A stretch of 64,000 nt of DNA from Treponema sp. (GCA_022510925.1 JAFLSO010000005.1:1-64000); one strand, 5' to 3'; positions 49,757 to 59,066 are shown, numbered from the stretch's first letter. Made by a program: numbers and translations. The notes: generated from the letters alone by a model not told the origin.

Positions 49757-50815
49757 ATGGAACATCATTCAGTGGGCATAATAGGAGCAGGAGCATGGGG
49801 CACCGGACTTGGAGCGGCACTGGCGCGCGGCGGGCATAAAGTGGAGCTTTGGGCGCTGGAGGAGGATGTGTGCCAGAGCATAAACATGGAGCACGAGAAC
49901 ACCCGCTACCTTCCGGGCTACAAGCTGCATCCCACGCTTTCCGCAAGCCAGGATATAAGGGCGGTGGCCACGGGCAAGGAATTCATCATCCTTGCAAGCC
50001 CCTCGCTCTACCTTGCGCCCACAATCGCCAGATTCGCGGATGTTCCTAACGTGGCGGACGGCACCTCAATAATCGGCTCGCTCACAAAAGGCTTCGTTCC
50101 GTCCGAGGGAGACGCTCTTCCGCACTTTGTGCTTGACACCATGGAGTCCTCGCTCCCCGGATGCTACAAGGACTCCACCGTATACATAGCGGGGCCCAGC
50201 CATGCCGAGGAAGTCGCCATGGGAAAAATCACGGGCCTTATCAGCGCCAGCAACCATCACAGAAACGCCGTCCGCATGCGCGACATGCTCCGTGTTCCAG
50301 GGCTCATGGTCTACGCCAGCTTCGACACCATAGGCGTGCAGGTATGCGCCGCGGTCAAGAACGTGATTGCCACCGTTTACGGCGCACTGGACGCCATAGC
50401 CGAGACAAGCGACATTTTCGGTGACAACACGGAAAGCCTTCTTATGGCGGCGGGACTCAACGAGATACAGACCATAGGTTTCGCCATGGGAGCAACTCAC
50501 CCTGAGACATTCACGTCAATAAGCGGAGTGGGTGATTTGGACGTAACCTGCAAGAGCAAGTACGGCCGCAACAGAAAATTCGGGCAGGACATAATCAAAA
50601 CAGACATGCTCTCCCGTTTTGCGGATTTGGACGACCTGATTGCGAACGTTAACAAAGTGGGCTATCTTCCTGAGGGTGCAATCGCTTGCAAATACGTGCA
50701 TCAGATAGCGGAGCAGAAGAAACTCAGGCTCCCTATATGCAGCGCATTATATAAAGTCCTGAATAAAGAGCAGTCCGCGCAGGACTGCCTGTATGATTTG
50801 GTGATGGGACAGTAA
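49757..50815 (+). CDS. gpsA: NAD(P)-dependent glycerol-3-phosphate dehydrogenase
   Basis: GpsA reduces dihydroxyacetone phosphate to sn-glycerol 3-phosphate, the backbone of membrane phospholipids. The 352-residue enzyme has the Rossmann motif GAGAWGTGLGAALARGG near the N-terminus, the SLTKGFVP block, IAGPSHAEEVA, and the substrate-binding AVKNVIATVYGALD with the catalytic Lys. The C-terminal region carries LPICSALYKVL. It works opposite in direction to the catabolic glp operon further along. Confidence 0.96.
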   Translation: MEHHSVGIIGAGAWGTGLGAALARGGHKVELWALEEDVCQSINMEHENTRYLPGYKLHPTLSASQDIRAVATGKEFIILASPSLYLAPTIARFADVPNVADGTSIIGSLTKGFVPSEGDALPHFVLDTMESSLPGCYKDSTVYIAGPSHAEEVAMGKITGLISASNHHRNAVRMRDMLRVPGLMVYASFDTIGVQVCAAVKNVIATVYGALDAIAETSDIFGDNTESLLMAAGLNEIQTIGFAMGATHPETFTSISGVGDLDVTCKSKYGRNRKFGQDIIKTDMLSRFADLDDLIANVNKVGYLPEGAIACKYVHQIAEQKKLRLPICSALYKVLNKEQSAQDCLYDLVMGQ

Positions 50816-50821
50816 ATCCAT

Positions 50822-50853
50822 CCCGGAGCCGCAGATATATGCCGTTCTCCGGG
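50822..50853. terminator. Hairpin between the convergent gpsA and fabZ genes
   Basis: A 7-bp GC-rich stem (CCCGGAG 50822-50828 with CTCCGGG 50847-50853) lies between the two stop codons. The flanks are only moderately T-rich, so it is a probable but not certain bidirectional terminator. Confidence 0.5.
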
Positions 50854-50862
50854 GTTTAGAAT

Positions 50863-51303
50863 TTATTCGCCGGAGGAATCCTTGCTTCCCACCAGGCACA
50901 TCCATTCGGCCTCGGCGCACAGGACATCTCCCACATACGCCTTTCCCGCCTGCTTGACCATGCGCGGGCTTGTGCGCAGGTTCGTAATCTCCATGCGGAC
51001 AGTGTCTCCCGGGCGCACCTGATTCCTGAACTTAACTTTATCCACGCTGGCCAGAAAGAACAGGCTTCCCTCCGCGAACATTTTCTGATAGCTGAGCGCG
51101 GCGCCTCCCGCCTGGGCCATGGTCTCCACAAGAATCACGCCCGGAACCACGGGATACTCGGGGAAGTGTCCTTTAAAGAAAAAGTCCTCGTCCGTGAATT
51201 TTCTGGTGCATACGCATCCGTTTCCGTCAAAGCTTTCGATGGTGTCCACGAATAAAAAAGGTTTCCTGTGCGGAAGAAGGGACTCAATGTCGTTTGTAAT
51301 CAT
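50863..51303 (-). CDS. fabZ: 3-hydroxyacyl-ACP dehydratase FabZ
   Basis: FabZ removes water from 3-hydroxyacyl-ACP in each round of fatty-acid elongation. The 146-residue hot-dog protein has the catalytic pair His46 (GHFPEYPVVPG) and Glu60 (VILVETMAQAGG), and begins with IESLLPHRKPFLFVD as usual. An AGGAG ribosome-binding site precedes the ATG. It follows fabF by 93 nt on the same strand, with a weak hairpin between, and probably shares the fabF promoter. Confidence 0.95.
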   Translation of the reverse strand: MITNDIESLLPHRKPFLFVDTIESFDGNGCVCTRKFTDEDFFFKGHFPEYPVVPGVILVETMAQAGGAALSYQKMFAEGSLFFLASVDKVKFRNQVRPGDTVRMEITNLRTSPRMVKQAGKAYVGDVLCAEAEWMCLVGSKDSSGE

Positions 51304-51359
51304 AAGATGAACTCCTAAAAATAAAATCGCGGAGGCATAAAATCATAAAGTCTCCCGAA

Positions 51360-51386
51360 AGCCCCACCCGCCAAGGGAGCGGGGCT
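51360..51386 (-). terminator. Weak hairpin between fabF and fabZ (partial terminator)
   Basis: AGCCCC (51360-51365) can pair with GGGGCT (51381-51386), with possible inner C-G pairs, followed on the minus strand by TTT and mixed sequence. It may lower fabZ expression relative to fabF rather than stop it. Confidence 0.4.
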
Positions 51387-51396
51387 CCTCATAGAA

Positions 51397-52638
51397 TCAG
51401 ACGCGCTTAAACACAAGGCAGCCGTTATGTCCGCCGAAGCCGAAGTTGGCGCTCATCGCCACATCCACTTTGGCCTCTACGCCCTTGTTCGGAGTGTAGT
51501 CCAGGTCGCAGCCGCCCTCCACGTCCTGGTCGTCCAGATTTATTGTGGGAGGAATGAAATTATTCTCTATGGCCTTTATGCACATGAGCGCCTCCAGGGA
51601 GCCCGCGTTACCCAGGCAGTGGCCGGTCATGCTCTTGGTGCTTGAGACATGGAGTTTCTTTGCCGCCTCACCGAACGCCGTATGGAGCATCTTAGTCTCG
51701 CCCGCATCGTTCAAATGGGTGCTGGTTCCGTGCGCGTTGTAGTAATTCACGCTCTCAGGGCTTATTCCCGCGTCTTTCATGGCGAGCGTCATGCATCTGC
51801 CGCCTATTATTCCGTCAGGGTTGGGGGCGGTAAGATGATAGCCGTCGCTCGTGGAGCCGTAGCCCGCCACCTCGGCATATATGTGCGCGCCGCGTGATTT
51901 CGCGTGCTCGTACTCCTCCAGTACCAGTATGGTAGCGCCCTCGCCCATCACGAACCCGTCGCGCTGCTTGTCGAACGGACGGCTCGCTTTGGCGGGGTCA
52001 TCCGCCCACTTGGAGCTAAGCGCCTGCAGAACGGTGAAGCTTATGTTGGAGAATCCGTTGATTGTGCTCTCCGCGCCGCCTGCCAGAAGTATGTCATGCC
52101 TTCCGCAGCGGATGTTGTCCAGCGCATCTCCTATGGCATCAGTGCCTGAGGCGCAGGCGGTGGCCACAGTGTGCGTGGCTCCGTGAAGCCCGAACGCCAT
52201 GCTTATGTTCGCGGCAGCCTCGTTTGGAATGAGCTCAGGTATGGTCATGGGGGGAACGCGCTGGAAATTCGTCTTGAAATAACTTCCTATGCTGCTCTCG
52301 GTCACCTCGAATCCGCCTATGCCCACGCCCAGGAACACGCCCGCAGCATCCAGCGCATCCTTGTCATCAATGAGCCTGGAATCGTCCAGGGCCATCTTGG
52401 CGGCGGCCACGGCATACTGCGTAAAAAGAGCCATCTTGCGGGCGGCCTTGGGGTCCATGTAATTGTCGGGATTGAAACCCTTCACCTCAGCGGCATACTT
52501 CACCTTAAAAGGCGCCGGGTCGTAATGCGTGATTGTAGCGATGCCGCTTTTTCCGCTTGTGACGGCCGCCCATGTCTCATCCACGGAATTTCCCAAGGGC
52601 GAGACACATCCTAATCCAGTAACAACGACTCTTCTCAT
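51397..52638 (-). CDS. fabF: Beta-ketoacyl-ACP synthase II (FabF)
   Basis: The condensing enzyme of fatty-acid elongation, 413 residues. The Cys-His-His triad is Cys162 (TACASGTD), His303 (NAHGTSTHLND) and His340 (MTGHCLGNAGS), and the N-terminus RRVVVTGLGCVSPLGN is classic FabF. It is much closer to standard FabF than the ketosynthase at 8640-9905. An AGGAG ribosome-binding site precedes the ATG. It has a perfect-consensus promoter overlapped by an inverted repeat that is shared with the fabD promoter. Confidence 0.96.
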   Translation of the reverse strand: MRRVVVTGLGCVSPLGNSVDETWAAVTSGKSGIATITHYDPAPFKVKYAAEVKGFNPDNYMDPKAARKMALFTQYAVAAAKMALDDSRLIDDKDALDAAGVFLGVGIGGFEVTESSIGSYFKTNFQRVPPMTIPELIPNEAAANISMAFGLHGATHTVATACASGTDAIGDALDNIRCGRHDILLAGGAESTINGFSNISFTVLQALSSKWADDPAKASRPFDKQRDGFVMGEGATILVLEEYEHAKSRGAHIYAEVAGYGSTSDGYHLTAPNPDGIIGGRCMTLAMKDAGISPESVNYYNAHGTSTHLNDAGETKMLHTAFGEAAKKLHVSSTKSMTGHCLGNAGSLEALMCIKAIENNFIPPTINLDDQDVEGGCDLDYTPNKGVEAKVDVAMSANFGFGGHNGCLVFKRV

Positions 52639-52689
52639 TTTTTTTCTCCTAGCTTTGTACGGTAGCCTTTCCGGCGCAATGTTTTATTT

Positions 52690-52724
52690 TGACAAATTAT
52701 ATCATTTTGTCATTTTAATGTCAA
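52690..52724 (-). promoter_or_regulatory. Consensus promoter of fabF-fabZ with overlapping operator
   Basis: TTGACA (52719-52724), 17 nt, TATAAT (52696-52701) on the minus strand. An inverted repeat TGACAA-N11-TTGTCA (52690-52712) covers the -10 box. The same TGACAA-N11-TTGTC(G) element at the same place covers the -10 of the fabD promoter at 61406-61440, and the two promoters agree at most positions from -35 to beyond -10. It is inferred to be an operator for a fatty-acid synthesis repressor. Confidence 0.75.
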
Positions 52725-52771
52725 ACAAGAAATTCCGTTCTCGCAGGACCGTAGAAAAAACGCGGAAAAAC

Positions 52772-52780
52772 TGATAGCAT
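52772..52780 (+). promoter_or_regulatory. Leaderless-type extended -10 of the TSCPD gene
   Basis: TGA followed by TAGCAT (52775-52780), ending exactly 6 nt before the ATG at 52787. No clear -35 or ribosome-binding site is seen. Confidence 0.5.
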
Positions 52781-52786
52781 TCAGAT

Positions 52787-53029
52787 ATGACGTACACATA
52801 CAAAACAAGCGGAACCTGCTCTCAGGAAATCAAATTTGATAAGGACGAGAACGGAATCGTGACGAACGTGAGCTTCAAGGGCGGATGCAACGGGAACCTT
52901 AAGGCGGTCTCAAAACTTGTGGATGGAATGAAGGACACGGAGATAGCCGGTAAGCTTTTAGGGAACATCTGCGGCTCGCGCGGAACATCCTGCGCGGACC
53001 AGCTTGCGCGCGCGGTGACGAGCGTCTGA
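52787..53029 (+). CDS. TSCPD-domain protein (TIGR03905 type)
   Basis: An 80-residue protein made up of one TSCPD domain, named after a motif it shares with the C-terminus of some ribonucleotide reductases. It has four Cys in conserved places (GTCSQEI, GGCNGNL, GNICGSRGTSCADQLA), which suggest metal binding or thiol chemistry. The specific function of the stand-alone family is not known. It probably has a leaderless mRNA and is followed by a bidirectional terminator shared with the glycerol operon. Confidence 0.82.
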   Translation: MTYTYKTSGTCSQEIKFDKDENGIVTNVSFKGGCNGNLKAVSKLVDGMKDTEIAGKLLGNICGSRGTSCADQLARAVTSV

Positions 53030-53076
53030 CCTTAAATCCTGCGCGCGGAATAATGCAGTAATCAAAAAGACTGGAA

Positions 53077-53110
53077 GGCTCCCCTTAAATCACATGGTGA
53101 CAGGGGAGCC
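53077..53110. terminator. Bidirectional terminator between the TSCPD gene and the glp operon
   Basis: A perfect 9-bp stem (53077-53085 with 53102-53110) encloses a 16-nt loop. On the minus strand it is followed by a T-rich tract (TTCCAGTCTTTTT), on the plus strand by CTGATTCTTT. It sits between convergent genes. Confidence 0.75.
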
Positions 53111-53118
53111 CTGATTCT

Positions 53119-53538
53119 TTACGCGGACACATCCTCGCATGCAACCAGGTCTATCCCGGTGTGGAGAAGATCTTTTACCAGCACGTCGTTCGCCTTTACG
53201 GGGGCTTTTACCGTAAGGCGGCGCACGGCCTGCATGCAGTCAAGCAGCCTCTCCTTGGGCACCTCGCCCGCTGTCTTGGCCGTAACCAGGGGGCGGCTTC
53301 CGTCTCTCACGGCGACCGTGCATGTAAGGGTCCGCTCCGGCGTGGTGAGCTCCTTACGCGCGTAATCATCGCCGCGCCTGCATGTGTTGCCCGAGACTTT
53401 GAAAAGCCCGGGGTCCACGGTGCGGGCATTCTCCGGTGAGTATCCTTCCGGAAGCTCCACCTCCAGCGCGCATCCTATGGGGCAGATTATGCATGTAAGA
53501 TGCTTTACCTGTGTCTCTTTTTTCTCTGTATCAGTCAA
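53119..53538 (-). CDS. DUF1667 iron-sulfur-type small protein of the glycerol operon
   Basis: A 139-residue protein with an N-terminal cluster CIICPIGC and a later CRRGDDYARKE, four Cys that could hold an Fe-S cluster. The DUF1667 family is regularly the third partner of GlpA-like and FAD/NAD oxidoreductase genes in anaerobes, where it presumably carries electrons. The start is TTG at 53538, supported by GGAGG 6 nt upstream and overlapping the end of the preceding gene by 8 nt. It is the last gene of glpK-glpA-FAD-DUF1667. Confidence 0.8.
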   Translation of the reverse strand: MTDTEKKETQVKHLTCIICPIGCALEVELPEGYSPENARTVDPGLFKVSGNTCRRGDDYARKELTTPERTLTCTVAVRDGSRPLVTAKTAGEVPKERLLDCMQAVRRLTVKAPVKANDVLVKDLLHTGIDLVACEDVSA

Positions 53539-54868
53539 TTGAGTCCTCCGGAAGTTCTATGGAAACGGTGACAGGCTGCTTGGTCTCCCTGAGCCTTATC
53601 ATGTCCTTAGCCTTTAAATTTATCGTCTGCATCTCGCCTGGACGAACCACACGTTTTTTCTGCTGGGCTATCAGAGTGTTCCCGGAGTAAACCATCACGG
53701 TGACGCTGTGATACACGTCCGTGGCGCGGAACATGAGCATCACGGTGTCATCATCAGGATTTGACGGAGGCTCCGCGCTAAGATCCACATGCTGCGGGAC
53801 AGTGTAGCGGACGCGGTTTCCGGGAGTAACTGTAAGGACTGTGGTTCCGCCTTTCTCCAGCGCACCGGCTTTGACGCCCTTCACGTAATCCGCCGCGCAC
53901 TTTCCCGCCAGAAGGCTTTCCTCCGTGACGTAGTCCACCAGGTCATGCACATGGACGCTGTTACCGCAGGCGAAAATTCCGGGCAGCGAAGTCTCCATGT
54001 TCTGGTTCACCGCGGGGCCGCTCGTGATGGAGTCCATCGCCACCCCCGCCGCTATGCTAACCTCGTTCTCAGGGATAAGGCCCACGCTCAAAAGCACGGT
54101 GTCGCACTCTATGTACTCCTCGGTGCCGGGAACAGGCTGACGGTGATTGTCCACCTGCGCGATTGTAACGCCGGTAACCCGGTCCGTTCCGTGAATCTGC
54201 ACTATGGTGGTGGACAGCCTGAGCGGAATGTCGAAGTTGTACAGGCACTGCGTCATGTTGCGGGCAAGGCCTGCCGAGCAGTTCATAATCTCGCAGACAA
54301 GCTTAACCTCCGCGCCCTCCAGCGTGAGACGGCGCGCCATGATAAGGCCTATGTCCCCGGAGCCCAGGATGACGACTTTTTTGCCGGGAAGATATCCGTC
54401 TATGTTCACGAATCTTTGCGCGCTTCCCGCAGTGAAAATTCCGGCAGGGCGAGTTCCCGGAATCACCAGCGCTCCGCGCGTCCTTTCACGGCAGCCCATG
54501 GCGAGCGCCACGGAATAAGTCTTAAGGCACATGAGCCCGTCCGCGGAATTTATTGCCACGACCTCATGCACAGGGGAGCCTTTGTGAATCTCAAGCACCA
54601 TGGTGTTAACCTTGGTCTCCACGCCAAGCTCGTCCGCCTGCCTCACGAAGCGGGCGGCATACTCAGGTCCGGTGAGCTCCTCGCCGAAATGGTGAAGCCC
54701 GAATCCGTTATGAATGCACTGCAAGAGGATTCCGCCCGCGCGGTTGTCGCGCTCCAGGACAAGAACTTCTTTCAAGCCGTTCTGTTTTGCGGCTATGGCG
54801 GCGGCAAGACCTGCGGGACCACCGCCCACAACTATCAGGTCATAAATTTTTTCTGAAAGGTCGCTCAT
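53531..54868 (-). CDS. FAD/NAD(P)-dependent oxidoreductase of the glycerol operon
   Basis: A 445-residue flavoprotein with two dinucleotide folds: FAD-binding VVGGGPAGLAAAIAAKQNG near the N-terminus and NAD-binding VVILGSGDIGLIMARRL at about 165-185. GIFACGNSVHVHDLVD is the second FAD motif. It lacks a CxxC redox pair near the first fold, so it is not a thioredoxin-reductase type. Together with the GlpA-like protein and the DUF1667 protein it forms the three-part anaerobic glycerol-3-phosphate-oxidising unit known from fermenting bacteria, likely passing electrons to NAD or a quinone-independent acceptor. It overlaps both neighbours. Confidence 0.82.
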   Translation of the reverse strand: MSDLSEKIYDLIVVGGGPAGLAAAIAAKQNGLKEVLVLERDNRAGGILLQCIHNGFGLHHFGEELTGPEYAARFVRQADELGVETKVNTMVLEIHKGSPVHEVVAINSADGLMCLKTYSVALAMGCRERTRGALVIPGTRPAGIFTAGSAQRFVNIDGYLPGKKVVILGSGDIGLIMARRLTLEGAEVKLVCEIMNCSAGLARNMTQCLYNFDIPLRLSTTIVQIHGTDRVTGVTIAQVDNHRQPVPGTEEYIECDTVLLSVGLIPENEVSIAAGVAMDSITSGPAVNQNMETSLPGIFACGNSVHVHDLVDYVTEESLLAGKCAADYVKGVKAGALEKGGTTVLTVTPGNRVRYTVPQHVDLSAEPPSNPDDDTVMLMFRATDVYHSVTVMVYSGNTLIAQQKKRVVRPGEMQTINLKAKDMIRLRETKQPVTVSIELPEDSID

Positions 54869-56394
54869 GCGTTCGCCTCCGTTTTTGTATTCTGCGCAGC
54901 CACATCGCTCACGGTGGCGCGCGTCTTTGAGTCCAGGATGTAGCTTGTTCCGCCGCGCTTGGTGATGCTGACCATGGGAACGTTAAGCTCGCGGCTCAGA
55001 ATCTCAGTCACGCGCGGTGAGCAGAATCCCGCCTGGCACCTGCCCATTCCCGCCCTGGTGCGGCGCTTTACTCCGTCCAAGTCCACCGCTCCCAGGGGAC
55101 ACTTTATGCTCGCCACAATCTCGCCCTCGGTTATCATCTCGCAGCGGCAGATAATCTGGCCGTAGCGGGAATCTTTTTTTATCAGCGCGACTTTCTCCTC
55201 CTGGCTCGCGTTTTTAAATGACGGTATGCCTTCCCTTTCCTCTATGAAATTTTTGTTGGGCATGGCGTCAAGTCCCGCTTTCTTTAAAATATCTGCGACC
55301 TCCTCTCCGATGGCGGGCGCGGATGTGAGGCCCGGGGAGCAGATGCCGGCCACGTTCACAAATCCTTTAACAACGGCATCCTCCTCCACTATGAAGTCAT
55401 CCAGGGGCCTGAGCTCTCCGGCCGAGTCTTTCTCATAGGCGAGCGCGCGTATTCCAGAGAAAGAGTTTATTATGTTCCTGCGCGGAATCTCCGTCACGCT
55501 AAGTCCCGCGGTCTTAAGTATGGCGTTCTGGGAGGCGGCTGTGGTCCCCGTGTAATCTTTTGTGGCAAGGCCCACGTCCTCAGCGCTGGGGCCTATGAGT
55601 ATGTTCCCGTCCACGGACTGCGTGACCAATATGCCCTTGCCGTAAGGTCCCGGTGTCTGGAAAAGCACATGGTTCACAAGGCTCTTGCATTTGGAATCCA
55701 GCAGGCAGTACTCTCCACGTCTCTGGACTATGGTGAAATCCCTTGCGCCCGCCATGCGGCTTACGCTGTCTGCGGCAAGTCCCGCGGCGTTCACCACGAA
55801 GCGGCTTGTGAGAGTGCCTTTGGAGGTCTCAAGCGTAAAAGTCCTGTCCGCCTCCTGCCTGATTGAGTGGACCATTGTGTCGCGCATGAAAGTCACGCCG
55901 TTAATCACAGCGCTCTCCGCTATCGCCCATGTGGTCTGGTACGGTGCTATGATTCCCGCTGACCTGGCGAACAGCGCGCCCACCGCGTTCTCGCTTATGT
56001 TGGGCTCCATGGCGCGGAGCTCCTCCTGTCCTATGACTGACATATCCTTCACGCCGTTCTTAAGCCCGCGCTCGTACAGGGAGCGGACTTTTTTCATGCC
56101 CTCATCATCGAAGGCCAGCACAAGGGAGCCTATGGGATTGTAGTCGAAGTGCAGTTTCCTGGCGAGCTCCGGCATGAGAGCCGCGCCACGCACGTTAAGA
56201 CGTGCCATGAGAGTGCCGGGCACAGGATCGTAGCCCGCGTGGACTATGCCCGAGTTCGCCTTGCTTGTGCCGCAGCTCACGTCATCCTCTTTGTCCAGCA
56301 TGCAGACTCTGGCCTGCGTCTTTGAGAGTTCCCGCGCTATGCACGCGCCGGAAATACCCGCTCCTATTATGACTACATCATACTGTGTGTTCAT
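54865..56394 (-). CDS. glpA: FAD-dependent glycerol-3-phosphate dehydrogenase-like protein with BFD-like Fe-S domain
   Basis: A 509-residue DAO-fold flavoprotein. The FAD motif [19 protein letters not shown] is at the N-terminus and the middle is GlpA/LhgO-like. A C-terminal BFD-like [2Fe-2S] domain holds Cys in [13 protein letters not shown] and [10 protein letters not shown]. Its place between glpK and an FAD/NAD oxidoreductase points to oxidation of glycerol 3-phosphate to dihydroxyacetone phosphate. Proteins of this build are sometimes listed only as NAD(P)/FAD-dependent oxidoreductases, so the substrate is inferred from context. It overlaps glpK by 4 nt (ATGA). Confidence 0.82.
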   Translation of the reverse strand: MNTQYDVVIIGAGISGACIARELSKTQARVCMLDKEDDVSCGTSKANSGIVHAGYDPVPGTLMARLNVRGAALMPELARKLHFDYNPIGSLVLAFDDEGMKKVRSLYERGLKNGVKDMSVIGQEELRAMEPNISENAVGALFARSAGIIAPYQTTWAIAESAVINGVTFMRDTMVHSIRQEADRTFTLETSKGTLTSRFVVNAAGLAADSVSRMAGARDFTIVQRRGEYCLLDSKCKSLVNHVLFQTPGPYGKGILVTQSVDGNILIGPSAEDVGLATKDYTGTTAASQNAILKTAGLSVTEIPRRNIINSFSGIRALAYEKDSAGELRPLDDFIVEEDAVVKGFVNVAGICSPGLTSAPAIGEEVADILKKAGLDAMPNKNFIEEREGIPSFKNASQEEKVALIKKDSRYGQIICRCEMITEGEIVASIKCPLGAVDLDGVKRRTRAGMGRCQAGFCSPRVTEILSRELNVPMVSITKRGGTSYILDSKTRATVSDVAAQNTKTEANA

Positions 56395-58025
56395 TCTGAG
56401 CCTTCCTTATCAGCGTTTGATTTTGTTCTTGTAGCGGAGGAGCTTTTCCTGCCCGCCGTTTTTCTTGCGGCAGATTTTGCACGTGATCTGGTGCCGGAAG
56501 CCTTTTTTTCCTCGGCCTCCGCATCCGCCTTTATCCAGTCCTTGCTGCGCTCCACCGCATCCTTCCAGCGGTCATAGAGCTCATGACGCCTGTTGCCCGG
56601 CATCTCAGGAGTGAAGATTTTGTCCACGGTCCACACGTCCAGAATCTCCTCCTTGTCTTTCCAGAATCCCACCGCAAGCCCCGCGCAGAATGCGGCGCCC
56701 AGCGCGGTTGTCTCCACGTTCTTAGGACGGAAGATGGGCTTGGCCAGGATGTCGCTCTGGAACTGGAGCATGACGTTCGACACGCTCGCGCCTCCGTCAA
56801 CCCTGACCTCTTTTATATGAATCCCGGTGTCCGCCCTCATGCTCTCAAGAAGGTCCTTCACCTGATAGCAGATGGCCTCCACTGTGGCGCGGCAGACGTG
56901 GGCTTTGTTCACGCCGCGTGTAAGCCCCATGAGGACGCCGCGCGCGTATGGATCCCAGTACGGAGCGCCCAGGCCTGTGAACGCGGGAACCAGTATGGCG
57001 CCGTTCGAGTCCTGCACGCTTTCCGCAAGGATGTCGCACTCATGGGCCGTCCTTATGAGACCCAGCTCGTCGCGCAGCCATTTGATTGTGGCGCCGCCCA
57101 TGAACACGCTTCCCTCAAGCGCGTACTGGACTTTGCCGTTGATGCCGAACGCTATGGTGGTAAGCAGATTGTTCTTGGACGTGATGGGCCTGCTTCCTAT
57201 GTTCATGAGCATGAAGCAGCCCGTTCCGTAAGTGGTCTTAACGCTTCCCCGGGTAAAGCAGCCCTGCCCGAAAAGCGCCGCCTGCTGGTCGCCTATGCAG
57301 CCCGCTATGGAGACCTCGAACCCGCAGACATCTTTGTCCGTGGTGCCGTACACGCATGAGGAGTCTTTAACCTCCGGCAGAATGTTGCGCGGAATGTCCA
57401 TGAGCTTAAGAAGATCGGAATCCCATTCCAGAGTGTGTATGTTAAACAGCATGGTGCGGCTCGCGTTAGTGTAGTCAGTAACGTGCGCCTTTCCGCCTGT
57501 CAGCTTCCACACAAGCCACGTGTCTATGGTTCCCGCAAGAATCTCGCCCTTACGCGCCCTGGCCCGCAGCCCGGGAACATTGTCCAGAATCCATTTTATT
57601 TTTGTGGCGCTGAAATACGCGTCGGGGATGAGCCCGGTCTTGGACTGAATCATCTTGCTTTTGCCTGACGCGATAAGCTCCTCGGCCATGTCCGCGGTGC
57701 GCCTGCACTGCCACACTATGGCGTGGTAAACAGGTTTCCCCGTGGACTTCTCCCACAGGACCACTGTCTCACGCTGATTAGTGATGCCGATCGCCGCAAT
57801 CTGCTCGGGCGGGATTTTCGCCTGACGCACGGTCTCCTGCATCACAGTAAGCTGCCCCAGAAAAAGCTCGTCGGCGTCGTGCTCAACCCAGCCCGGCTTA
57901 GGAAAATACTGCGTAAATTCCCTCTGGCCGGACGCCACTTTCTGCGCGTGCTGATTGAAGATTATGGCGCGCGAGCTTGTGGTCCCCTGATCCAGAGCAA
58001 GAATGTACTTTTTTGCTACAGACAT
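56391..58025 (-). CDS. glpK: Glycerol kinase with an extra basic C-terminal tail
   Basis: GlpK phosphorylates glycerol to glycerol 3-phosphate. The FGGY-family core (about 500 residues) is complete: [15 protein letters not shown] at the N-terminus, [17 protein letters not shown], and [18 protein letters not shown]. After the core there is an unusual tail, about residues 500-544, of Lys, Arg, Ala, Ser and Thr (e.g. [19 protein letters not shown]) that recalls histone-H1-like or nucleic-acid-binding tails; standard GlpK ends near residue 500. An AAGGTGG ribosome-binding site precedes the ATG. It is first in the glp operon and sits behind an operator and an extended -10 promoter. Confidence 0.95.
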   Translation of the reverse strand: MSVAKKYILALDQGTTSSRAIIFNQHAQKVASGQREFTQYFPKPGWVEHDADELFLGQLTVMQETVRQAKIPPEQIAAIGITNQRETVVLWEKSTGKPVYHAIVWQCRRTADMAEELIASGKSKMIQSKTGLIPDAYFSATKIKWILDNVPGLRARARKGEILAGTIDTWLVWKLTGGKAHVTDYTNASRTMLFNIHTLEWDSDLLKLMDIPRNILPEVKDSSCVYGTTDKDVCGFEVSIAGCIGDQQAALFGQGCFTRGSVKTTYGTGCFMLMNIGSRPITSKNNLLTTIAFGINGKVQYALEGSVFMGGATIKWLRDELGLIRTAHECDILAESVQDSNGAILVPAFTGLGAPYWDPYARGVLMGLTRGVNKAHVCRATVEAICYQVKDLLESMRADTGIHIKEVRVDGGASVSNVMLQFQSDILAKPIFRPKNVETTALGAAFCAGLAVGFWKDKEEILDVWTVDKIFTPEMPGNRRHELYDRWKDAVERSKDWIKADAEAEEKKASGTRSRAKSAARKTAGRKSSSATRTKSNADKEGSE

Positions 58026-58079
58026 ATACAGCCACCTTGTAAATTATGCTACATCATCGTGAAACTAGGCATTTCAGCA

Positions 58080-58096
58080 TGATAGTAACACTATCA
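58080..58096. promoter_or_regulatory. Operator of the glp operon (perfect inverted repeat)
   Basis: TGATAGT-AAC-ACTATCA, a perfect 7-3-7 inverted repeat. Relative to the predicted glpK transcription start (about 58101 on the minus strand) it occupies roughly +5 to +21, a place where a bound repressor would block transcription. The regulator is not in the window. Confidence 0.7.
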
Positions 58097-58107
58097 GTAT
58101 AAAAGAC

Positions 58108-58116
58108 ATTATAGCA
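58108..58116 (-). promoter_or_regulatory. Extended -10 promoter of the glp operon
   Basis: TGC followed by a perfect TATAAT (58108-58113) on the minus strand, about 80 nt before the glpK ATG. The -35 zone is an A/T-rich stretch without a good TTGACA match. The rest of 58026-58198 shows no gene. Confidence 0.65.
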
Positions 58117-58198
58117 CACCTTTTAAAAAAGTGTTAGAAAACTTTAAAATTTTAAAAGATTTTCAGCAAACGGACCGGAAGGGATTTTCCGCACCGCG

Positions 58199-59065
58199 TC
58201 AGTCCTTCAGCACAAGGGAATCCTTACCCGAAAGAAGCGCGCTCACGAACGGGCGGCCCAGCATGACGCACGAGACCCCGTAGCCGGCGGCTTTCCTTAC
58301 ATCGGAAAGGCTCCTTATGCCGCCGTCCGCCCACAGCGCCCCGCAGCGCAAGAGAATCTCATCGGAGCGGAGGGCAAGGAAGGCCGCGGTGCTTCCTCTT
58401 CTTACGGGAACACGGCCCCCGTGGTTCGATACCACTGCTATGTCAGGACACAGGTCCCGCAGAATATCCATGTCATATTCCGTGAATATGCCCTTCACGG
58501 CGAACGGTATTCCGCGGGCGCGGCTCCAGTCCATAAGCTCCTTAAGCTGAGCGGATGATTTTCTCTCAAGGCGCGCCTTATCCCGCATGGTGACTATGTT
58601 GAACGCATCCGTGTCCACGCCGAGGACCTCCGCCACGTCCATGGCCATCTCCATGCGCTCCAGTATCTTCTTGTTCTCATATGGCTTGATGAACACCGCG
58701 GCCTTTACGCCGGGGTTTGTCATGCGCGCGTCCCTTACAGCCTGAATCCCGTACAGAAGCTTCTCGTCTGGAGTGCCGTCACCTATGCTGAGCGCGAAAC
58801 CTGAGCGCAATGCCAGGCCCACAAGCGCGGGGTAAAAGCTCCGCTCATCGTGCCAGCCCGCGTTCTCCACGGCGCCGGTCATGGGAGCAAGGCGCACCTG
58901 CGGAATGCGGCCTGAATCCTTACGCCCCGGAGGGATTTCCCGCCATGCCCCGCAGTTGAGTATGAAATTCTCGCTCTGATTCACGCCGCCCATTCCGGGA
59001 AGCTCGCCCCTGCACACAAGACCCGCGCAAGGCTCGCACAGCCTGCACTTCCCCGCCGCGGACAT
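58199..59065 (-). CDS. FMN-dependent alpha-hydroxy-acid dehydrogenase-like protein with N-terminal Cys cluster
   Basis: A 288-residue TIM-barrel flavoprotein of the lactate-oxidase/FMN-dependent dehydrogenase type: VSNHGGR holds the catalytic His/Arg pair, ADGGIRSLSDVRKA binds FMN phosphate, and AVKGIFTEYD carries the family Lys. It is shorter than the usual 350-380 residues. The N-terminus carries a cysteine motif CRLCEPCAGLVC not typical of the family, which could bind a metal or Fe-S cluster. Its ATG lies 1 nt after the pfkA stop codon, so it is tightly coupled to pfkA. The substrate is unknown. Confidence 0.75.
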   Translation of the reverse strand: MSAAGKCRLCEPCAGLVCRGELPGMGGVNQSENFILNCGAWREIPPGRKDSGRIPQVRLAPMTGAVENAGWHDERSFYPALVGLALRSGFALSIGDGTPDEKLLYGIQAVRDARMTNPGVKAAVFIKPYENKKILERMEMAMDVAEVLGVDTDAFNIVTMRDKARLERKSSAQLKELMDWSRARGIPFAVKGIFTEYDMDILRDLCPDIAVVSNHGGRVPVRRGSTAAFLALRSDEILLRCGALWADGGIRSLSDVRKAAGYGVSCVMLGRPFVSALLSGKDSLVLKD

Positions 59066-59066
59066 C

